Part shown: positions 8,878 through 16,925 of the stretch, one piece after another
Numbering within the stretch: the stretch's first letter is position 1
How the letters are laid out: every line of letters begins with the position of its first letter
From: an uncultured Bacteroides sp.
GTDB lineage: Bacteria > Bacteroidota > Bacteroidia > Bacteroidales > Bacteroidaceae
Assembly (NCBI GenBank): GCA_944322285.1
Contig: CALUOR010000013.1
Coordinates: 20,738 to 84,737, forward strand
Direction of reading: 5' to 3'
Length of the DNA stretch: 64,000 nt
Translations under genes and position numbers: made by a program
Notes under the pieces: generated by a model
Told to the model about the DNA's origin: nothing
The model's database searches: none
The model's input: only the letters and a program-made list of their open reading frames with translations

Positions 8878-9948
8878 TTAAAACCCGTGGACATTTACGC
8901 CTCTAATCTTGTATTCCTCCAAGAATGCATGTACCAGCCGGGGCAAAGCATAACGTCCCCACCCGTCTATGGGCACACGCACATAATCCGCCAGACCTGC
9001 GGGAAGAAATGGCAAGGCCAACCCGTAAAAATCGGCATGAATGACCTGATGGGACAAAACATGGCGGAGACCGCGTTTTAACGGGACAAAAGTGACGCCT
9101 TCGCCAAGCCTTGGCATCCATTCCTTATCCTGAAGCAACTGACACACTTCCCGCTCGTCCATCGGACGCTCTACTTCCAACAAGGGAAGCTCGTAAAGAT
9201 TACGCCAAATGTCATCCCCCGTACGCTTGCGCAGCAGCATTTCATTGTTCGCGCGTACATATATATATATAAAATAGCGGTCGGTCACCTTAGTCTTATG
9301 CTGTTTCACCGGAAGTACAGACACCCGCCCACGGGCAAAAGCCAAGCAGGTATCAGCCAAAGGACATGCGGAACAATCGGGAGACTGGGGGATGCATTGC
9401 AGGGCGCCAAAGTCCATAATAGCTTGATTATACGTATCGGGATGCCGCACGTCAAGCATCTCCTGCGCTAAAGCCGCGAAAGCCTTCCTGCCTCCGGTGG
9501 AGTCTATCGGGATATCCATGTCAAAATATCGCGAAAGCACCCGATAAACATTGCCATCCACCACGGCATAAGGCATGCCATAGGCTATGGAGCAGATAGC
9601 CGCAGCCGTATAATCGCCCACCCCCTTCAAGGCACGCACCCCCTCGTACGTACGAGGAAACACGCCGCCCATGCTCCTTGCGGCCTCGTGCAGATTTCGT
9701 GCCCGCGAATAATAGCCCAAACCTTGCCAATAGCGCATCACCTCATCCTCATCGGCTTTGGCCAAGGTCTGTACATCGGGAAAACGGCTCACGAAGCGCA
9801 TGAAATAGTCATATCCCTGCGCCACACGCGTCTGTTGCAGGATTATCTCCGAAATCCAAATCAGGTAAGGATCTTTTGTCCCCCGCCAAGGCAAGTCACG
9901 CTTGTTCACCCCATACCATTCCATCAATTTACCAGTAAATAAACTCAT
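8878..9948 (-). CDS. mutY: A/G-specific adenine DNA glycosylase MutY
   Basis: MutY removes adenine mispaired with 8-oxoguanine. I chose ATG 9948 (MSLFTGKLMEWYGV), preceded by AAGGA, over the upstream GTG at 9969 and ATG at 9954. The protein is 356 residues. The helix-hairpin-helix glycosylase core includes 'WISEIILQQTR' with the catalytic Glu and 'VVDGNVYRVLSRYF' with the catalytic Asp. The 4Fe-4S cluster is C-x6-C-x2-C-x5-C (CIPQSPDCSACPLADTC). The C-terminal NUDIX-like domain that reads 8-oxoG follows. It is a single gene divergent from the HU gene. Confidence 0.93.
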   Translation of the reverse strand: MSLFTGKLMEWYGVNKRDLPWRGTKDPYLIWISEIILQQTRVAQGYDYFMRFVSRFPDVQTLAKADEDEVMRYWQGLGYYSRARNLHEAARSMGGVFPRTYEGVRALKGVGDYTAAAICSIAYGMPYAVVDGNVYRVLSRYFDMDIPIDSTGGRKAFAALAQEMLDVRHPDTYNQAIMDFGALQCIPQSPDCSACPLADTCLAFARGRVSVLPVKQHKTKVTDRYFIYIYVRANNEMLLRKRTGDDIWRNLYELPLLEVERPMDEREVCQLLQDKEWMPRLGEGVTFVPLKRGLRHVLSHQVIHADFYGLALPFLPAGLADYVRVPIDGWGRYALPRLVHAFLEEYKIRGVNVHGF

Positions 9949-9971
9949 AATCATCCTTGTTTTCAGCACCG

Positions 9972-9979
9972 CAAAAGTA
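9972..9979 (-). promoter_or_regulatory. -7 box of mutY
   Basis: TACTTTTG on the minus strand matches TAnnTTTG; TTTG at 9996-9999 lies 16 bp upstream, closer than usual. It is 23 bp from the chosen mutY start. Confidence 0.45.
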
Positions 9980-10040
9980 ATGCTTTTCGGTGTAACAAAA
10001 CTTAATAGAGCGACTTTTTCTAAAAAATGTCCGAAATATA

Positions 10041-10072
10041 TTTTTCAAAGACAGGGAAAAGCTATATATTTG
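10041..10072 (+). promoter_or_regulatory. Promoter of the HU gene
   Basis: TATATTTG (10065-10072) is an exact -7 box; a T-rich TTTTTC block at 10041-10046 stands at the -33 distance. The start codon is 51 bp further on. Confidence 0.55.
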
Positions 10073-10123
10073 CAGTCCAAAAAATTAAGATAAGAATACT
10101 AACAATATTTTTTTTAAAGAAAA

Positions 10124-10399
10124 ATGACTAAAGCTGATATTGTAAACGAGATCACAAAGAACACCGGAATTGATAAGACAACAGTGCTTACAACGGTTGA
10201 GGCGTTCATGGATGCCGTTAAAGCGTCTTTGGCCAAGGATGAGAATGTCTACCTCCGGGGATTCGGCAGTTTTATCGTGAAGAAGAGAGCACAGAAAACC
10301 GCCCGCAACATCTCCAAGAATACGACTATCATTATACCGGAGCACAACATACCGGCATTTAAACCCGCGAAAACGTTCACACTTGCAGTGAAGAAATAA
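10124..10399 (+). CDS. HU/IHF-family DNA-binding protein
   Basis: The 91-residue protein is a standard HU-family nucleoid protein: N-terminal helices (MTKADIVNEITKNTGIDK, then 'VEAFMDAVKASLAKDENVYL'), the conserved 'RGFGSFIVKKRAQKTARN' arm base and a DNA-binding beta arm rich in Ile/Pro ('PEHNIPAFKP'). It binds and bends DNA as a dimer. It is followed by a 30-codon basic peptide gene and RNase G, all plus strand. Confidence 0.9.
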   Translation: MTKADIVNEITKNTGIDKTTVLTTVEAFMDAVKASLAKDENVYLRGFGSFIVKKRAQKTARNISKNTTIIIPEHNIPAFKPAKTFTLAVKK

Positions 10400-10434
10400 T
10401 AAACGAGAGTATTAACCATAAAAAATTAACGACT

Positions 10435-10527
10435 ATGCCAAGTGGTAAGAAGAAAAAAAGACATAAAATGTCTACGCACAAGCGTAAAAAAAGACTGAGA
10501 AAGAACAGACACAAAAGCAAAAAATGA
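10435..10527 (+). CDS. 30-residue very basic peptide, bS22/mS38-like
   Basis: This gene reads ATG at 10435 to TGA at 10525-10527 and gives a 30-residue peptide with 17 Lys/Arg: it begins MPSGKKKKRHKMSTHKRKKR and ends LRKNRHKSKK. The 'K-K-R-L-R-K-N-R-H' ending resembles the AURKAIP1/COX24 (mitochondrial mS38, mycobacterial bS22) motif found in tiny ribosomal proteins, so a small-subunit ribosomal protein is my best guess. It is 35 bp downstream of HU and has a strong terminator behind it. Too short for routine gene finding. Confidence 0.75.
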   Translation: MPSGKKKKRHKMSTHKRKKRLRKNRHKSKK

Positions 10528-10551
10528 TTTTTTTTAGTCTGAACGACATGA

Positions 10552-10603
10552 CAAAGAACAAACTTGTGAGAAGAAAAACATCGCGGGTTTGTTCTTTGTT
10601 TAA
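10552..10603 (+). terminator. Terminator after the HU/small basic peptide unit
   Basis: A perfect 12-bp stem CAAAGAACAAAC (10552-10563) / GTTTGTTCTTTG (10587-10598) is followed by TTTAAG. It separates HU and the peptide from RNase G. Confidence 0.75.
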
Positions 10604-10694
10604 GTGAACAATCTATTGTGTAATGAATCTCCAGGGGAGGCAATCCTCACCTTTGGACATTTCATAATTTGTAATTTTAAAAAGCATTTTTATA

Positions 10695-12266
10695 GTGACA
10701 AGCGAACTCGTAGTAGACGTACAGCCCAAAGAGGTGTCCATCGCCCTGCTGGAAGACAAGCAACTGGTGGAACTTCAAAAAGAAGGCCGCAGCCTTTCTT
10801 TCTCGGTGGGCAACATGTACTTAGGCCGCGTCAGGAAGCTGATGCCCGGCCTCAATGCCTGCTTCGTGGACGTGGGTTACGAGAAAGACGCTTTTCTTCA
10901 CTACCAGGACCTGGGTCCTCAATTCAACTCTCTGGAGAAATACGTAAAGCAAACTTTAAGCGACCGCAAGAAACTCAATCCGATAACCAAGGCAACCCTG
11001 CTTCCCGACCTTGAAAAGGACGGAACGGTGTCCAACACACTCAAGGTAGGACAAGAAGTAGTGGTGCAGATAGTCAAAGAGCCCATCTCGACCAAGGGCC
11101 CGCGACTGACGTCCGAACTGTCTTTTGCCGGACGCTACCTCGTACTGATACCTTTCAACGACAAGGTGTCGGTATCGCAAAAAATCAAGTCCAGCGCCGA
11201 GCGCGCCCGCCTCAAGCAACTGCTCATGAGCATCAAGCCCAAGAACTTCGGCGTCATCGTACGCACCGTGGCCGAGGGCAAGCGGGTGGCCGAACTGGAC
11301 GGCGAGCTTAAAGTACTGCTGAAACATTGGGAAGACGCCGTTGTCAAGATACAGAAAGCGACCAAGTTTCCGACACTGATTTACGAAGAGACAAGCCGTG
11401 CCGTAGGATTGCTGCGCGACCTGTTCAATCCTTCCTTCGAAAGCATCCACGTCAATGACGAGGCGGTGTACAACGAAATAAAGGATTACGTAACACTCAT
11501 AGCCCCTGACCGGGCAGGAATCGTCAAACTGTACAAGGGCAAGCTGCCCATCTACGACAACTTCGGCATCACCAAGCAAGTAAAGTCCTCGTTCGGAAAG
11601 GCCGTCTCCTACAAAAGCGGCGCTTACCTCATCATCGAGCACACCGAAGCCATGCACGTGGTAGACGTCAACAGCGGAAACCGCACCAAGAATCCCGGAC
11701 AAGAAGCCAATGCGCTGGAAGTGAACCTGGGAGCCGCCGACGAACTGGCACGCCAACTGCGCCTGCGAGACATGGGCGGCATCATCGTGGTGGACTTCAT
11801 CGACATGAGCGAGGCCGAAAACCGACAGAAGCTTTACGAACGCATGTGCCAGAACATGCAGAAGGACCGCGCGCGCCACAACATCCTGCCCCTCAGCAAA
11901 TTCGGATTGATGCAGATTACCCGCCAGCGCGTACGGCCCGCCATGGACGTCAACACGGCCGAGACATGCCCCACCTGCTTCGGCAAGGGCGAAATAAAGC
12001 CGTCCATCCTCTTCACAGACACGCTGGAGAGCAAGATTGACTACCTGGTAAACAAGCTGAAGATAAAGAAATTCTCGTTGCACATCCACCCGTACATCGC
12101 CGCCTACGTCAACCAGGGCATCATGTCCCTCAAGCGCAAGTGGCAGATGAAGTACGGACTGGGCATCAAGATTATCCCGAACCAGAGTCTCGCGTTTCTG
12201 CAATACGTCTTCTACGACCCCAAGGGGGAAGAGATAGACATGAAGGAGGAAATCGAGATTAAGTAA
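10695..12266 (+). CDS. rng: Ribonuclease E/G family endoribonuclease
   Basis: The 523-residue protein processes rRNA and mRNA. It starts at GTG 10695 (frame reads TSELVVDVQPKEVSIALLED); no better ATG lies upstream. It has an S1 RNA-binding domain (about 40-130; 'GNMYLGRVRKLMPGLNACFVDVG'), the catalytic region with metal-binding aspartates ('HVVDVNSGN' and 'GGIIVVDFIDM') and the zinc-link CPTCFGKG. Length matches RNase G rather than the longer RNase E. A terminator lies immediately downstream and separates it from the convergent alcohol dehydrogenase. Confidence 0.93.
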   Translation: MTSELVVDVQPKEVSIALLEDKQLVELQKEGRSLSFSVGNMYLGRVRKLMPGLNACFVDVGYEKDAFLHYQDLGPQFNSLEKYVKQTLSDRKKLNPITKATLLPDLEKDGTVSNTLKVGQEVVVQIVKEPISTKGPRLTSELSFAGRYLVLIPFNDKVSVSQKIKSSAERARLKQLLMSIKPKNFGVIVRTVAEGKRVAELDGELKVLLKHWEDAVVKIQKATKFPTLIYEETSRAVGLLRDLFNPSFESIHVNDEAVYNEIKDYVTLIAPDRAGIVKLYKGKLPIYDNFGITKQVKSSFGKAVSYKSGAYLIIEHTEAMHVVDVNSGNRTKNPGQEANALEVNLGAADELARQLRLRDMGGIIVVDFIDMSEAENRQKLYERMCQNMQKDRARHNILPLSKFGLMQITRQRVRPAMDVNTAETCPTCFGKGEIKPSILFTDTLESKIDYLVNKLKIKKFSLHIHPYIAAYVNQGIMSLKRKWQMKYGLGIKIIPNQSLAFLQYVFYDPKGEEIDMKEEIEIK

Positions 12267-12277
12267 CCCCTTACAAA

Positions 12278-12324
12278 GACAGGAGGAACAGCGGGCCGCA
12301 AGCCCCGTTCCTCCTGTCTCTTTC
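12278..12324 (+). terminator. Terminator of rng
   Basis: A 12-bp perfect stem GACAGGAGGAAC (12278-12289) / GTTCCTCCTGTC (12307-12318) is followed by TCTTTCCC. It sits between two convergent genes. Confidence 0.7.
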
Positions 12325-12337
12325 CCAGGCGCACCGT

Positions 12338-13510
12338 CTACAGCGCCAGCCTGTAAATCTCCTCACTGTCCTTCGGCGTCAGCCGCACGTAGTTGCCCAC
12401 CAGCGGCCCCTTGTTCTCGTGCAGCTTGCGCACCAGCAGCGGGATGTCCGGACGCTCCACGCCCAACTCCTTGAAGCTCACCGGCAGCCCCATGTAGCGG
12501 AAGAAGTGCTTCAGGCGCGACACACAGCCCATGGCCATCTCCCCCAAGTCCTCCTGCGCCGCCACGCCGAACACACGCTCGCCCAGCTGCGCCACCTTCT
12601 CCGGATGCCGCTCCGCCATGAACGTCATCCATGCCGGGACAATCACCGCCAGGCCCGCCCCGTGAGCCACATCGTACAGCGCGCTCACCTCGTGCTCCAT
12701 GAAGTGCGAAGCCCAGTCCTCCTCACACCCCACGCCGCACGTGCCGTTATGCGCCACCATGCCCGCCCACATCAGGTTGGCCCGTGCGCCATAGTCCCGC
12801 GGATTCCGTTTCACCCGGTACGCCTCCTTCACGATGGCCGTCAGCACGCCCTCGCACATGCGGTCCGCAATCTCCACGTCCGCCGTGTTCGTGAAGTAAC
12901 GCTCCAGGATGTGCACCATCATGTCGCACACCCCGCAGGCCGTCTGATACGGCGGCAGCGTATACGTCAGCTCAGGGTTCATCACCGAGAACACCGGACG
13001 CAGGTACATCGGCGCGCGCAGGCTCATCTTCTGCCGCGTGTCCACCTTCGTTATCACCGTGTTGCCCGAGCCCTCGCTGCCCGCCGCCGGAATGGTCAGC
13101 ACCACCGCCACCTTCAGCGCCCGCGTCACCTGCGCCCGGCCCACGTAGAAGTCCCAGAAGTCACCCTCGTAGGGCACGCCCGCCGCGATGGCCTTCGCCA
13201 TGTCAATCACCGAGCCGCCGCCCACGGCCAGCAGCATGTCCGCCCCCTCGCGCCGGCAGAGGTCGATGCCCTCGTACACCTTCGTGTCCACCGGGTTAGG
13301 CTGCACGCCCCCCATCTCGCACCACGTCAGCCCCGCCTCGCGCAGCGACTCACGCACCCTGTCCAGCAGCCCGCTACGCACGGCCGACCCGCCGCCATAC
13401 ACAATCATCACCCTGTGCGCCCCGTGCTTCACCGCCAGCGCGCCCGTCTGTCTCTCCGTGTCCCGCCCGAAGACAAACTCCGTGGGACTGTAAAATACAA
13501 AGTTCTCCAT
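12338..13510 (-). CDS. Iron-containing alcohol dehydrogenase (YqhD/BdhA-like)
   Basis: The 390-residue NAD(P)H-dependent enzyme interconverts alcohols and aldehydes or ketones. Visible are the nucleotide-binding 'GGGSVIDMAKAIAAG' and 'YGGGSAVRSG' motifs and the metal-binding set Asp...His...His...His ('MVHILERYF', 'HFMEHEVSALYDVAHGAGLA'). The N-terminus MENFVFYSPTEFVFG is typical of the butanol-dehydrogenase branch. Third codon positions are strongly G/C, unlike RNase G and mutY, so long antisense reading frames appear here that are not real. It is a single gene, 37 bp from the HU-like gene. Confidence 0.9.
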   Translation of the reverse strand: MENFVFYSPTEFVFGRDTERQTGALAVKHGAHRVMIVYGGGSAVRSGLLDRVRESLREAGLTWCEMGGVQPNPVDTKVYEGIDLCRREGADMLLAVGGGSVIDMAKAIAAGVPYEGDFWDFYVGRAQVTRALKVAVVLTIPAAGSEGSGNTVITKVDTRQKMSLRAPMYLRPVFSVMNPELTYTLPPYQTACGVCDMMVHILERYFTNTADVEIADRMCEGVLTAIVKEAYRVKRNPRDYGARANLMWAGMVAHNGTCGVGCEEDWASHFMEHEVSALYDVAHGAGLAVIVPAWMTFMAERHPEKVAQLGERVFGVAAQEDLGEMAMGCVSRLKHFFRYMGLPVSFKELGVERPDIPLLVRKLHENKGPLVGNYVRLTPKDSEEIYRLAL

Positions 13511-13547
13511 ACGTTATCTGTTCATTAATAAGAATACACACATCCTG

Positions 13548-14006
13548 TCACTCCTCGTCCTCACGCCCCTTCAGCCACTGGCGATAGGCCTCCACCGTGG
13601 GGAACGAATACGGCCCCGACATAATCCCGTCCAACTGGAACGAGATGAGCCGTTCCACCTCCTGCGTCAGTTCGCGCGAAGGACGGAACGCCACCCTTGG
13701 CCGCCGGATAAGGTGGTAGTTGAAGTCCTCCGGCTCCTCCACCCCCTCGCTGCCATAGGCCAGCTGCAGCGTGCCCAGCCGCCCCACTTCCACAATCGTC
13801 CCCTGCGCAAGCACCGCGGGCAGATACTGCGCCAGTATCTCCAACGCCATCATCAACTCCATGTTGCCCATCGTAGTATGCTGCGTGGCGAAGCGGCACA
13901 ACTGACGCGCCTTCATCCGCTGCGCGGGCGAAGGTTCGGCGTACCAAAGGTCACTCTTTTCACGGCTGATGCCATTTCGTTTTCTACGTAACTTGTATCT
14001 TGCCAT
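13548..14006 (-). CDS. HU-HIG-type DNA-binding protein
   Basis: The 152-residue protein begins MARYKLRRKRNG and has the arrangement of Bacteroides 'histone-like' HU-HIG proteins: a basic start, a helix pair (about 40-70), 'GTIVEVGRLGTLQLAYGSEGVE' in place of the HU 'G.FGtF' region, and 'RRPRVAFRPSRELTQEV' where the arm returns. These proteins are common in Bacteroidales and are presumed to bind DNA; targets are unknown. Codon use is GC-rich like its neighbours. Four 23-bp repeats with AAGGTATATACCTT begin about 40 bp upstream of the start, a possible operator. Confidence 0.8.
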   Translation of the reverse strand: MARYKLRRKRNGISREKSDLWYAEPSPAQRMKARQLCRFATQHTTMGNMELMMALEILAQYLPAVLAQGTIVEVGRLGTLQLAYGSEGVEEPEDFNYHLIRRPRVAFRPSRELTQEVERLISFQLDGIMSGPYSFPTVEAYRQWLKGREDEE

Positions 14007-14046
14007 AGTAGTATGTCATAAATGGTTTCATACGTATCTCCTAAGT

Positions 14047-14137
14047 CAAAAGGTATATACCTTATATATCAAAAGGTATATACTTTACTATTCATAAGGT
14101 ATATACCTTTTCACCCATAAGGTATATACCTTTTGAC
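14047..14137. repeat. Tandem array, 4 units of 23 bp, word AAGGTATATACCTT
   Basis: GGTATATACC (third... second unit ends ACT) occurs at 14052, 14075, 14098 and 14121, exactly 23 bp apart. Three copies sit in the perfect 14-bp palindrome AAGGTATATACCTT. The linkers are related (TATATCAAA, TATTCAT, TCACCCAT). The array lies between the terminator of the inositol lipid operon and the start of the HU-like gene. Confidence 0.85.
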
Positions 14138-14182
14138 CTTACAAATATACAGCTTTTCTGCATAGATGCAAGCATCCGGGCA

Positions 14183-14222
14183 CAAAAAAATCCCGTATCA
14201 CGCCGGATGCGTGGTACGGGAG
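14183..14222 (-). terminator. Terminator of the inositol lipid operon
   Basis: On the minus strand the stem TCCCGTACCACGC / GGCGTGATACGGGA is followed by seven T residues, 26 bp after the PAP2 stop codon. Confidence 0.85.
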
Positions 14223-14247
14223 GCGATATGAACGATATGCGTATGTA

Positions 14248-15183
14248 TCAACCTTGCAGATAGGCGGCGTATCGCCCGAAGAACCGCCGGAACGGCGCCC
14301 ATCGCATCAGCCCGTACTCGAAGACGAGGATGCCCAGCAGGGCGCAGGCCACGCCCAGGGTGACGTCGATGATGTAATGGTGTCCGCTGTAGACGGCCGT
14401 GCACCAGATGCCCACCATGATGACACTGAACAGGACGATGAGCCAACGGCGGCAACGGGCTATGACGGCGTAGGCCAGGGCGACGACCATGTAGGCTGAA
14501 TGGAGCGAAGGCACGGCGGCGAAGACATTGGCGTTGCGCCCGTAGAGGCCTTCGAAGACGGTGATGCCCAGCATCTCGTCGAAGCGGCCCAGTCCGGCCG
14601 TGTTGCCCGGTGTGCCGAGGACGGGCTCGAAGCCGTAGTTCATCACGTACCAGGGCGGGGCGGCGGGGTGGATGTAGTATCCGGCGAAGCCGATGAGGTT
14701 GACCAGGAGGAACACCATGGCGAAGCGCAGGTAGGCGTCGCGCTTGCCCTTGAGGTAGAGGTAGACGCCGAAGGCTATCGGCACGGGCACCCAGCAGAGG
14801 TAGAAGACGCCTGCCAGGAAGTCGGCCACGGGCCAATGGTGACGGGCGAAGTACTCGCAGGGCGTCAGCGTCTCGCCGCCCACGGTGATGCCGAAGAGCG
14901 ACTTCTCGGCCTCGTACAGCCCGCGCACGTCGATGGGGTTGACTTCGTAGTTGGGCCAGACGCGCATCCAGTCGTAGGACACGGCGAAGACGACGAACGG
15001 CAGCAGTGCCACGGCCAGCCGACGGGTAACGCCACTGGCGAAGAACAGCGCCCAGTAGAGGGCAAGGATGAGGAAGTGGTCTACACGCAGACCTACGTAC
15101 AGGCCCGTCAGCGTCAGGAACAGGACGGAGAGCACGAGCACCCACACGGCCTCGCGCACGGAAGGCAGGGACAGGCGGCTCAT
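14248..15183 (-). CDS. PAP2-family inositolphosphotransferase (inositol phosphorylceramide synthase type)
   Basis: The 311-residue protein has about six membrane segments and the lipid phosphatase/transferase motifs of the PAP2-AUR1 group: '[11 protein letters not shown]' (C2) and '[13 protein letters not shown]' (C3 with catalytic His and Asp). PSLHS in place of PSGH is usual in AUR1-like enzymes that move phosphoinositol onto ceramide. Its place at the end of the operon with inositol-phosphate synthase matches BT_1522 of B. thetaiotaomicron, as I recall it the inositol phosphosphingolipid synthase. The start ATG overlaps the stop of the preceding gene (ATGA). Confidence 0.85.
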   Translation of the reverse strand: MSRLSLPSVREAVWVLVLSVLFLTLTGLYVGLRVDHFLILALYWALFFASGVTRRLAVALLPFVVFAVSYDWMRVWPNYEVNPIDVRGLYEAEKSLFGITVGGETLTPCEYFARHHWPVADFLAGVFYLCWVPVPIAFGVYLYLKGKRDAYLRFAMVFLLVNLIGFAGYYIHPAAPPWYVMNYGFEPVLGTPGNTAGLGRFDEMLGITVFEGLYGRNANVFAAVPSLHSAYMVVALAYAVIARCRRWLIVLFSVIMVGIWCTAVYSGHHYIIDVTLGVACALLGILVFEYGLMRWAPFRRFFGRYAAYLQG

Positions 15184-15842
15184 TGGGGTTGTTGCTGCTT
15201 CAGGAGTTTATGACAATGGCCGATGCGCACGAAGGCTGTCCAGTTGGCCAGTACGGCGATGATGGCCTGCGGGGCGATGAGGATGTACATGGGGTCGAAC
15301 AGCTCGACGCGCTGGAAGGCTCCGGCACAGATGGCTCCCACGGCGGTCAGCACCACCCGCTCGGGGCGCTGCATGAGGCCCACCTTGCAGTCCAGCCCCA
15401 GCCCCTCGGCCCGTGCCCGCACGTAGCTCACCATGAGCGAGCCGATGATGGACAGTCCGGTGATGACCGAGCCCCACAGGTAGCCTTGGAACAGGAGGAA
15501 GTAGAGGATGCCGAACAGGGTGACCAGCTCGCTATAGCGGTCGAGCACGGAGTCGTACAGCGCGCCGAAGGTGGAAGTCATGCCTCCCACACGTGCCACG
15601 CGACCGTCCATCATGTCGAACAGTCCGGCGAACAGCACCAGTCCGCCCGCCCATCCGGCATAGGTCAACGCCGTGTTCCAGTCGGTCACCGCCGCGTACA
15701 CAAACACGACAGCCGCCGCTATGTTCAGCACCAGTCCCGTAGTCGTAATGATGTTGGGCGTGATGCCCACCTTAATCATGCCATGCACAACAGGATTTAT
15801 GATTCTGTAAATCAACTGTTGCAACCAATCTCTATAATTCAT
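15180..15842 (-). CDS. CDP-alcohol phosphatidyltransferase (phosphatidylinositol-phosphate synthase type)
   Basis: The 220-residue membrane enzyme joins CDP-diacylglycerol with an alcohol phosphate, here most likely inositol 3-phosphate. The full family signature is present: D-x2-D-G-x2-A-R-x8-G-x3-D-x3-D in [20 protein letters not shown] followed by YDSVLD. I chose ATG 15842 (MNYRDWLQQ) over 15863 (MILIDIE) because the longer form has only an extra unconserved heptapeptide; both overlap the GtrA-like gene. Operon position corresponds to BT_1523. It shares a 4-bp ATGA overlap with the PAP2 gene. Confidence 0.87.
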   Translation of the reverse strand: MNYRDWLQQLIYRIINPVVHGMIKVGITPNIITTTGLVLNIAAAVVFVYAAVTDWNTALTYAGWAGGLVLFAGLFDMMDGRVARVGGMTSTFGALYDSVLDRYSELVTLFGILYFLLFQGYLWGSVITGLSIIGSLMVSYVRARAEGLGLDCKVGLMQRPERVVLTAVGAICAGAFQRVELFDPMYILIAPQAIIAVLANWTAFVRIGHCHKLLKQQQPQ

Positions 15843-16359
15843 CTCTATATCTATTAATATCAAAACATTGTTTCAAGAAGTCACGAAAGTGCAGGTTGCG
15901 GTACACAAAGATGCGTTGCAACTGGTAGTTCCACACGAAAGCCACCAGCACGGCCATGATAATCTTCGACAGGATGAAGACGTTGTCCACGTAGTAGCCC
16001 AGCAGTCCGTTGACCCACTTCATGTCCGTCAGCCACTCCGTCAGGGCGAACGTGCCCCACGTGTTGAGCATGATGCTTCCGCCCCACACGAAGAGGTACT
16101 TCAACGCTACATGCACCTTCTTTATGCCGTCGGCCTTGAACACCCAGCCGTAGTTGACCGTACAATTGACCATGCCTCCCACGACCGAACCCGTGAACGT
16201 GGCGTACAGATAGAAGACGTCGAACAGCTTTACCAGCAGAATAGTAACCACGAAGTCTACCAGGCTGGCAAACTGGGCGGACAGTTGGGCTTTGACAAAC
16301 ATCCACACCGTCCGGCGCCAGTACGACTTTCTGCTTCTGTCCTTCACGCTATCAGCCAT
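15832..16359 (-). CDS. GtrA-like small membrane protein
   Basis: The 175-residue protein has four hydrophobic segments in the GtrA pattern ('[17 protein letters not shown]', '[19 protein letters not shown]', '[17 protein letters not shown]', '[21 protein letters not shown]'). GtrA proteins are thought to help flip polyprenyl- or lipid-linked substrates; in this operon it may flip an inositol lipid or its precursor. The reading frame is open to 16470, but the first ATG that gives a family-like N-terminus is 16359 ([16 protein letters not shown]), which overlaps the end of pgpA by 16 bp. Function in this pathway is inferred from position only. Confidence 0.78.
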   Translation of the reverse strand: MADSVKDRSRKSYWRRTVWMFVKAQLSAQFASLVDFVVTILLVKLFDVFYLYATFTGSVVGGMVNCTVNYGWVFKADGIKKVHVALKYLFVWGGSIMLNTWGTFALTEWLTDMKWVNGLLGYYVDNVFILSKIIMAVLVAFVWNYQLQRIFVYRNLHFRDFLKQCFDINRYRDEL

Positions 16360-16817
16360 CTCGCCACAATGAGTACGATAAAACCATAAACTCCGGACAG
16401 CACGTCGTCCATCATCACGCCAATGCCTCCCGGCAGGTTCTCCATCCGGCGGATGCCCAACGGCTTCCATATATCAAACAGGCGGAACAGCCCGAAGGCG
16501 GCCAGCCCGTACCACAGATGTCCAGCGGGAGCGGCCAGCAGCGTAATCCAGCAGCCCACCATCTCGTCCACTACCACCCGCGAAGGGTCCTCGCCCCACG
16601 CCTGTTCCAAGCGGTTGGCAGCCCATACGCCCGCCACCGTAAACACCAGCGTCAGCACGACCGTCAGCCACAGCAGGACGGATGCCGACACCAAGAAGGA
16701 CAAAGCATACCACACCCCGAAGGCCAACAAGGCCCCCGCGGTACCCGGGGCTACCGGTGAGAATCCGGAGCCAAATCCCGTGCCTATCAGCATCGGCAGG
16801 AAAGGCGGTTTGCTCAT
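16344..16817 (-). CDS. pgpA: PgpA-family phosphatase, likely phosphatidylinositol-phosphate phosphatase
   Basis: The 157-residue membrane protein has the PgpA pattern: MSKPPFLPMLIGTGFGSGFS then 'PVAPGTAGALLAF' and 'SRVVVDEMVGCWITLL' with the acidic metal-binding residues, and 'PGGIGVMMDDVLSGVYGFIV' near the end. PgpA normally dephosphorylates phosphatidylglycerol phosphate; in this gene set the B. thetaiotaomicron counterpart (BT_1525) is assigned to phosphatidylinositol phosphate, which I consider the likelier substrate here. Separated from the inositol-phosphate synthase gene by 108 bp with a stem-loop. Confidence 0.86.
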   Translation of the reverse strand: MSKPPFLPMLIGTGFGSGFSPVAPGTAGALLAFGVWYALSFLVSASVLLWLTVVLTLVFTVAGVWAANRLEQAWGEDPSRVVVDEMVGCWITLLAAPAGHLWYGLAAFGLFRLFDIWKPLGIRRMENLPGGIGVMMDDVLSGVYGFIVLIVARWLIA

Positions 16818-16833
16818 TCTATTCGGTCCTATT

Positions 16834-16880
16834 AAAAAAATCGCGCCAAAGTTACAATAAAAAATTGTCTTTGGCGCAAC
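16834..16880 (-). terminator. Stem-loop with internal -7 box between ino1 and pgpA
   Basis: On the minus strand GCGCCAAAG...CTTTGGCGC followed by GATTTTTTT is a classic terminator shape. The 3' arm includes TAACTTTG (16847-16854), an exact -7 box. It may end part of the ino1 transcripts and start a new transcript for pgpA and the genes behind it, so expression of the first gene could be set apart from the other four. Confidence 0.6.
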
Positions 16881-16925
16881 CTTTTCTATAGTTTATGTAC
16901 ATTTTGTGACAAACGGGACATCTGT

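Noticed and set aside
10956-12203. 415-codon frame antisense to RNase G
   Set aside because: It lies wholly within a well-supported gene; open only because of codon bias of that gene.
12419-13528. 369-codon frame antisense to the alcohol dehydrogenase
   Set aside because: His/Arg-rich low-complexity product opposite an enzyme with intact motifs; effect of GC-rich third positions.
14198-15145. 315-codon minus-strand frame overlapping the PAP2 gene
   Set aside because: Arg/Pro-rich product without motifs; the PAP2 frame has membrane segments and catalytic motifs.
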